Positions 30,899 to 35,057 of a stretch of 35,057 nt of DNA are shown one piece after another. The position numbers and the translations under genes were made by a program. Location of the stretch: assembly GCA_022579005.1 (NCBI GenBank), contig MU401774.1, forward strand, positions 1 to 35,057. The letters run 5' to 3'. Within the stretch, counting starts at the first letter, position 1; every line of letters begins with the position of its first letter. Below the pieces are notes generated by a model that was not told the origin of the DNA, did no database searches, and saw only the letters and a list, made by a program, of their open reading frames with translations. The stretch comes from Poronia punctata (Eukaryota; Ascomycota; Sordariomycetes; Xylariales; Xylariaceae).

Positions 30899-32968
30899 CT
30901 ATGGTGCCGGGAGCGGTCTTGCCAGCTTTAGTTTCCCGTCACTTGGGTCTCTCCGTATCTGGGCGTAAAGGTTCCGTGAATATTCCTCCATTCCGCTAAC
31001 ATTTTCAAGCTTGGTTTCCGTCGCCCTAATAGCCTGCATATCGTCGCCTTCGAAACCGTGGTAGATCAGCGGCAAGCTGGATGTTTTCCACAACGGCCGA
31101 TCGCTCCCGCGGCACGTCCATATCGTGAGCAACAGGAAGACAGTTCCGCATAGCCAGGTTATAACCGGCAATGCCAGCCACATCCACCGAACCCCGACAG
31201 TTATCTCAAAAGTGTAGGCGCGTCCTACAACGGTAGTCGTGCCGTGATCGCGAAATAATCTGTTTGCTGCCGCCGCCATCTGCCGTATTGCCCACGGCAA
31301 CCCCCCCTGGTTAATCATCTGCTGTAGCACCAGACCTCCTTGGTCGAGGGGAAAACTTGGCGAGTCTTGAAACAAACCGTTCTCAAATCGTATGCCAGTT
31401 GTGTTTGACACGAAGTTCTTCTCGTCGACTGCAAAGACATCCGTAGTAGAGATCTGGCCACCAAAATCGGACAAAGAGTCTAGAAAGGGTAAGGCCCCAG
31501 CAAGACCAAATGAGATAGGGGACGGGTTAGACGATAAGTTCGTACCGCCTTCGTCAAGTAATACACCATTTGGTCCTGGCACATCAGCCCATGACGGCGA
31601 AATAGGGGTTTCTACACGTTTACCGGTATCCTTGTGGTAAAGCTGGTTATCCGATAATTTTAAACCGGATGTATTGAAGTACCAAGCCCCGTACCTCTCC
31701 TTTAGTATGTCGACTCTTGGAATACCATTAGAGACAGAGAATGAATATTTTTTAACACAAGGAGTAAGGTAGCAGAGAGTCGCCCGACTTGGATAAATCA
31801 TGACTGTGCCGGCCTTGCTTCCTCTGTCTAATTGAACGTGGCATATAGATAAAAGGGGCTGCTGTTTAGTTTTCCAGTCTGAGAAATCCGAGACAGTCAA
31901 ACGGTCGAGTTTGTGGTCTTTCATCTCTTGCCCACTAGAGAAAAAACTAGTCGGAAACGAAGCTGTAAAGATGTGACGTGGATACCACACCACTGCTGGA
32001 TAATAATGCTTATTTGATAAGCTTCGTTGAATGTTTGCCGTGATAACAAGCTCTTCCAGGTTCATATCATCACATGGGAAGTCTTTAGGGAATTCCAAGG
32101 AGAATGTCCTATTGAAAGAGTACCCAGCATCAGCTAGTGGAGGGGAAAGTTCATTTTGTAGTAGTTGTCGGGTGAAAGAGGCGTTCCAATACAAGGATGG
32201 ATCCGAGAGCCTCATGTTTGTTGTTCTTGTATCGCAAGAGGAACATACTGACAGGCTCTCAAATTCTTCCCAGGTGCAATTTCCGGTCGGACATTGAACA
32301 GCTGCGAATGTCTCGTCTTCGCTTGACAAATCCCACATGGAGCCATAAAACCGATTCTGGATAGGGAAAGTTGTGTATCCATTATCTAGTTCGAGAATCT
32401 TGGCTTGCGAGAGGTTTGAAACCGGGAGAGCGGTGTTGGAGAAATTCGTTCGTTGATAGGTATTATAGGTTATAACCTGCTGCGTAAACGGCTCGAACGC
32501 CAGAGCTAGAACAGAGACCAGGGCTCCGATAGAGACAAATGACCACCTCGAAGAAGTAGCCACAAGCACCAACGCGCCCCAAGGGCCACGGACTGCATCG
32601 TCGAAAAGTTGCGTATCAAGAACGCTTCTTCCCATTGTAGTATGCTGAAACGAATGCCATTTGAGCTGGCCAATGGCCCCCGCGACTGCAACAAGCAGGG
32701 ATGACTTGCAAAAGGTTGTGAGGGTCGATATGATTGCATTCAAAGTCAGGCCGTAAGTGAATTGGGGTGCAGGTTTTTTGTTATACACCATCAGTAGGGT
32801 AAGTATGAGAACCATGCAGATTCCACTAAGTATGGCTGACGATATCTCCCACAGCCATGTGTTAGACCACGCTTGACCGATACGTGACTGGTCACCGCGG
32901 ACACAGAGGCCCCTTTTCGGAAGTTTACATGTTGGAAACTTTGCAAGTCGGCCGATGAATCTTTCCAT
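30899..32968 (-). CDS. DUF3176-family membrane protein
   Basis: Member of DUF3176, a fungal-specific family of unknown function abundant in Pezizomycotina. One exon, 689 residues. Hydrophobic segments lie at about 40-62, 74-100 and 144-160, then a long loop of about 430 residues, then a segment at about 595-617 and a hydrophilic tail of 72 residues. Family blocks: W-L-W-E at 38-41, Y-G-L-T-L-N-A-I at 72-79, a K-S-S-L-L-V-A-V-A block, Q-L-K-W near 101, and L-F-D-D-A-x-R-G-P-W-G at 121-131. The loop has the typical CPTGNCTWEEF and a C-S-S-C motif near 250-265, several N-x-S/T sites and paired cysteines, so it is probably extracytoplasmic and glycosylated. No enzyme motif is visible. The start ATG at 32968 lies about 37 codons before the first membrane segment. 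It is flanked by gene-poor DNA, a location where lineage-specific fungal genes are common. Confidence 0.88.
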   Translation of the reverse strand: MERFIGRLAKFPTCKLPKRGLCVRGDQSRIGQAWSNTWLWEISSAILSGICMVLILTLLMVYNKKPAPQFTYGLTLNAIISTLTTFCKSSLLVAVAGAIGQLKWHSFQHTTMGRSVLDTQLFDDAVRGPWGALVLVATSSRWSFVSIGALVSVLALAFEPFTQQVITYNTYQRTNFSNTALPVSNLSQAKILELDNGYTTFPIQNRFYGSMWDLSSEDETFAAVQCPTGNCTWEEFESLSVCSSCDTRTTNMRLSDPSLYWNASFTRQLLQNELSPPLADAGYSFNRTFSLEFPKDFPCDDMNLEELVITANIQRSLSNKHYYPAVVWYPRHIFTASFPTSFFSSGQEMKDHKLDRLTVSDFSDWKTKQQPLLSICHVQLDRGSKAGTVMIYPSRATLCYLTPCVKKYSFSVSNGIPRVDILKERYGAWYFNTSGLKLSDNQLYHKDTGKRVETPISPSWADVPGPNGVLLDEGGTNLSSNPSPISFGLAGALPFLDSLSDFGGQISTTDVFAVDEKNFVSNTTGIRFENGLFQDSPSFPLDQGGLVLQQMINQGGLPWAIRQMAAAANRLFRDHGTTTVVGRAYTFEITVGVRWMWLALPVITWLCGTVFLLLTIWTCRGSDRPLWKTSSLPLIYHGFEGDDMQAIRATETKLENVSGMEEYSRNLYAQIRRDPSDGKLKLARPLPAP

Positions 32969-33805
32969 CCTTATGGGTATTGCTGAACGAAGGGAAGTAT
33001 TGTCAGGAGCGTGTGTGTTGTCAGAAGAGTGTGTTCCAGGGCCCAGATTGATTCGTAGAGTTCTCGCTCTTTTCTATATATTACAAGCTGTTTACTCCCT
33101 CTCATCCCCTAGTTCAAAATCATCGTAACCCCTTTTTGGCTCCCCACAAGCATTCTATAATTATACAGCGTAACATCTGGGCATGGATGGTCCCGATTTT
33201 GAACGGGGGAGGCGGACTGTCGAAACGGGATGGAATGATGGGGTAGAGTAAGGTTTAAGTTGGTATACTACCCCAAAGGTAGCATATCAAGACACAAATG
33301 TTCATTCTGAGACGTGTGGATGTGGTTGCTGGGCGGAGATGTGTGGCATTTCGGCGATCTAAACTGCCCCTAATAGATCCAGCGAGATATTAAGCAACCC
33401 TATTACTCTCTTGCCCCTTGTTTGCTACGTACGACAAGAGAGGAAAGTTGCCGTCGACCGAGGTAGAGGTAGTTAAAAAACACTCTGTTGTAGTTACAGA
33501 GCAGATCGTGGTACGTAGGAGGGTAGGAGGGAAGGAGAAACAGAGCAGGGTTTGTGTCTAAAGTGACCTGATAGGCTAATGGTAAGAGTAGTACAGTGTA
33601 GGTCGCACGTGCCTTCGCACAACGCCAAGCTTTGCGGGGTCAGGATGTGGGGTGAGAACCTATAAATAGCTCGACGAACGTCTTGTCCCGGAGGCTCCTC
33701 AACATCACGGTGTCATTTAGCCCCTTGCATTCTCGATAGAATACCCAGTATCGCTGGAGAATTAGTACCGATGTCACCATTTCCTTTATCAAGTCTTTTA
33801 CCTCG
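32969..33805. other. Upstream region of the DUF3176 gene
   Basis: Contains the promoter of the minus-strand DUF3176 gene and, towards 33700-33805, the sequence next to the DHH remnant. A TATAAATAG-like box at 33661 lies on the plus strand with no gene start behind it that I can support. No gene or repeat seen. Confidence 0.4.
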
Positions 33806-34740
33806 TTAAAGGAGATCCTGCAGGTGGCTCGTTCCGACGTCGTTTCCGTGATGCGCGGTCCGCTGCGCTAGTTGTAGATATCCGTAGGAAATGTACATTC
33901 TGAGATTCTTCGAGTAGAAGAACATCAAATGCTCGCCGTGATTATCTTTCCCAACGGCCGACCAACAACATATGGGATTCCGTTCCTCCCAGGCAACGCA
34001 GTGCTGTTCATATGTGACTGATCTTCGGGTTACTTCGAATACGGAGCTCATAATAGCATCCCCGTCGGGGTTCTCATGTCCAGTGACATAAGTAGTGTCC
34101 AGCTCCGGTTGGTGGGCGAGTGCTTTGATGGTGGTCGCAAAGTCCACTATACGGAGATCGGCAAAACTTTCCCAGTCACTAGCCTCTTCTTCTCAACCAA
34201 GTCACATAGTCGTTCCTTATTACAGTCGGCTACAAAGTCGTCCTGCTGCATTGACCTGTTGGCGTCGTTAAGGTCCAAGTTCTGAATAAAGTCCCAATTT
34301 CGTCTTCGGCTCGGCGAAGTGTCATAGATTTGTATCCAGCCCAGATATTGTCCAATGGATATTTCTCGACTCGAGATTCGCTCTAGTAACATTCACGGAT
34401 CATGATATTAGGGTTATGCGCGAAGTGTGGTATGCCCAGTTCCAACGAGCACATGTCCCGGAAGAGGTAGGTAACGAAGCTCCTCATAGCTGCTGAAACG
34501 AATTCCGAATGACCCAGTGTCCAAAACTTCGACTTCCCTGGAGTGGGCATCAACGATAGCTTGCCCGGGAGCCCATTTTCGTCCATATTCTCGAGGTTGA
34601 ATCAAGCAGTGCGGGCGGCTGATACGCTGAGGTCCTTTCCATCCGCGCTGAGCATCCGGCGTTGGGGTAACAGTGAGTAGCTGTCACTCAGCCATTCCGC
34701 AAACTTGTCGGATCCGACTCTGGACTCTGACTTGGCGAGG
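33806..34740 (-). pseudogene. Decayed gene with a DHH-phosphoesterase-like motif
   Basis: Three protein-like segments follow each other on the minus strand but cannot be joined in one clean frame. Upstream (about 34678-34414) an open stretch contains PREYGRKWAPGQAIVDAHSR and is cut by stops. The next (34392-34150) is in the same phase after several stops. The last (about 34180-33806) is in another phase and holds A-L-A-H-Q-P-E-L-D-T-T-Y-V-T-G-H-E-N-P-D-G-D-A-I. G-H-x-N-P-D-x-D-A-I is the first metal-binding motif of DHH-family phosphoesterases (RecJ/NrnA type and manganese pyrophosphatases). The remaining DHH and DHHA domains are missing; the frame runs into unrelated sequence and stops at 33806. 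I read it as a truncated, frameshifted remnant. Undetected introns could explain part of the breakage. It lies between the DUF3176 gene and a RIP block. Confidence 0.5.
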
Positions 34741-34788
34741 GACACGTAGGGTTCATTATACCTACCTATTTAAAAATTACCTAACTAC

Positions 34789-35057
34789 TGTTAGATTTAA
34801 TAGGTTATAAGATAATAGGAATTAATATAATACTTATACAGTAGAAGTTATACGGCTATAGTAGGGACTACTATAAAAAAAAAGGTTTTTTTATAAAAAG
34901 TTTTTTTTTACTTATTTAGTATATGTAGATTTTGTAAAAAAAAGAAGTTTTACTTCTTTATATATATATTAATTAATATATATAATTTAGCTATTTTGCT
35001 AGTTTTAATAATTAAAAGTCTTATATTGCTTATTATTATTATTAAAGCTTAATAGTA
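34789..35057. repeat. Right-hand A+T-rich (RIP-like) block, cut by the window end
   Basis: Composition changes abruptly near 34760 to almost pure A+T with TpA-rich words, like the left block. It opens with TGTTAGA at 34789, a possible LTR start, and shows similarity to 30289-30480. No coding capacity. It continues past the window edge, so element type cannot be decided. Confidence 0.5.

Overview
The window looks like a piece of a filamentous ascomycete chromosome (Pezizomycotina, probably Sordariomycetes-like). The genes have short GT-AG introns of about 50-110 bp with CTAAC/CTGAC-like branch sites. Their products are typical fungal versions of eukaryotic housekeeping proteins. The left third and the extreme right end carry the signature of repeat-induced point mutation (RIP): almost pure A+T, TpA-rich, saturated with stops, and differing from less mutated copies only by C-to-T and G-to-A. 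The class assignment is inference.

Layout. Bases 1-13021 are a RIP-mutated block with no open frame of 60 or more codons. It contains (i) an unassigned A+T-rich stretch, 1-1785; (ii) a roughly 5-kb degenerate minisatellite, 1786-6799, part of it inverted, whose right end (about 6690-6864) escaped mutation and shows the original G+C-richer 45-bp unit; (iii) a Ty3/Gypsy-type LTR retrotransposon, 6865-13021, with two 239-bp LTRs (TG...CA), a 6-bp near-identical flanking repeat, and mutated but still alignable protease, reverse transcriptase, RNase H and integrase.

From about 13.5 to 21.9 kb lies a compact housekeeping cluster: the beta subunit of AP-1 clathrin adaptor (+), a BolA-like Fra2/Bol2 protein (-), a NIF3-like protein (+), the GARP tether subunit Vps51 (-) and Rmi1 of the Sgs1-Top3-Rmi1 complex (+). 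BOL2/NIF3 and VPS51/RMI1 are divergent pairs; AP-1 beta/BOL2 and NIF3/VPS51 converge. AP-1 beta and Vps51 both act in trafficking at the trans-Golgi/endosome, but I see no operon-like logic; this is ordinary eukaryotic neighbourhood.

From 21.9 to 30.9 kb the sequence is of mixed base composition and gene-poor, rich in short TAGGTACCTA-like palindromic words. It holds one confident small two-exon gene (25041-25342, unrecognised) and one doubtful one (about 29.85-30.24 kb). A large intronless DUF3176 membrane-protein gene follows (30899-32968, -). The last kilobase holds a decayed minus-strand gene remnant with a DHH-phosphoesterase-like motif (about 33.8-34.7 kb) and then a second A+T-rich block from about 34.76 kb to the end.

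The most interesting material is the mutated minisatellite with its unmutated edge, the clear RIP boundaries, a 21-C homopolymer inside an in-frame intron of the NIF3 gene, and the DHH gene remnant. I found no rRNA, tRNA, CRISPR or prokaryote-type system.
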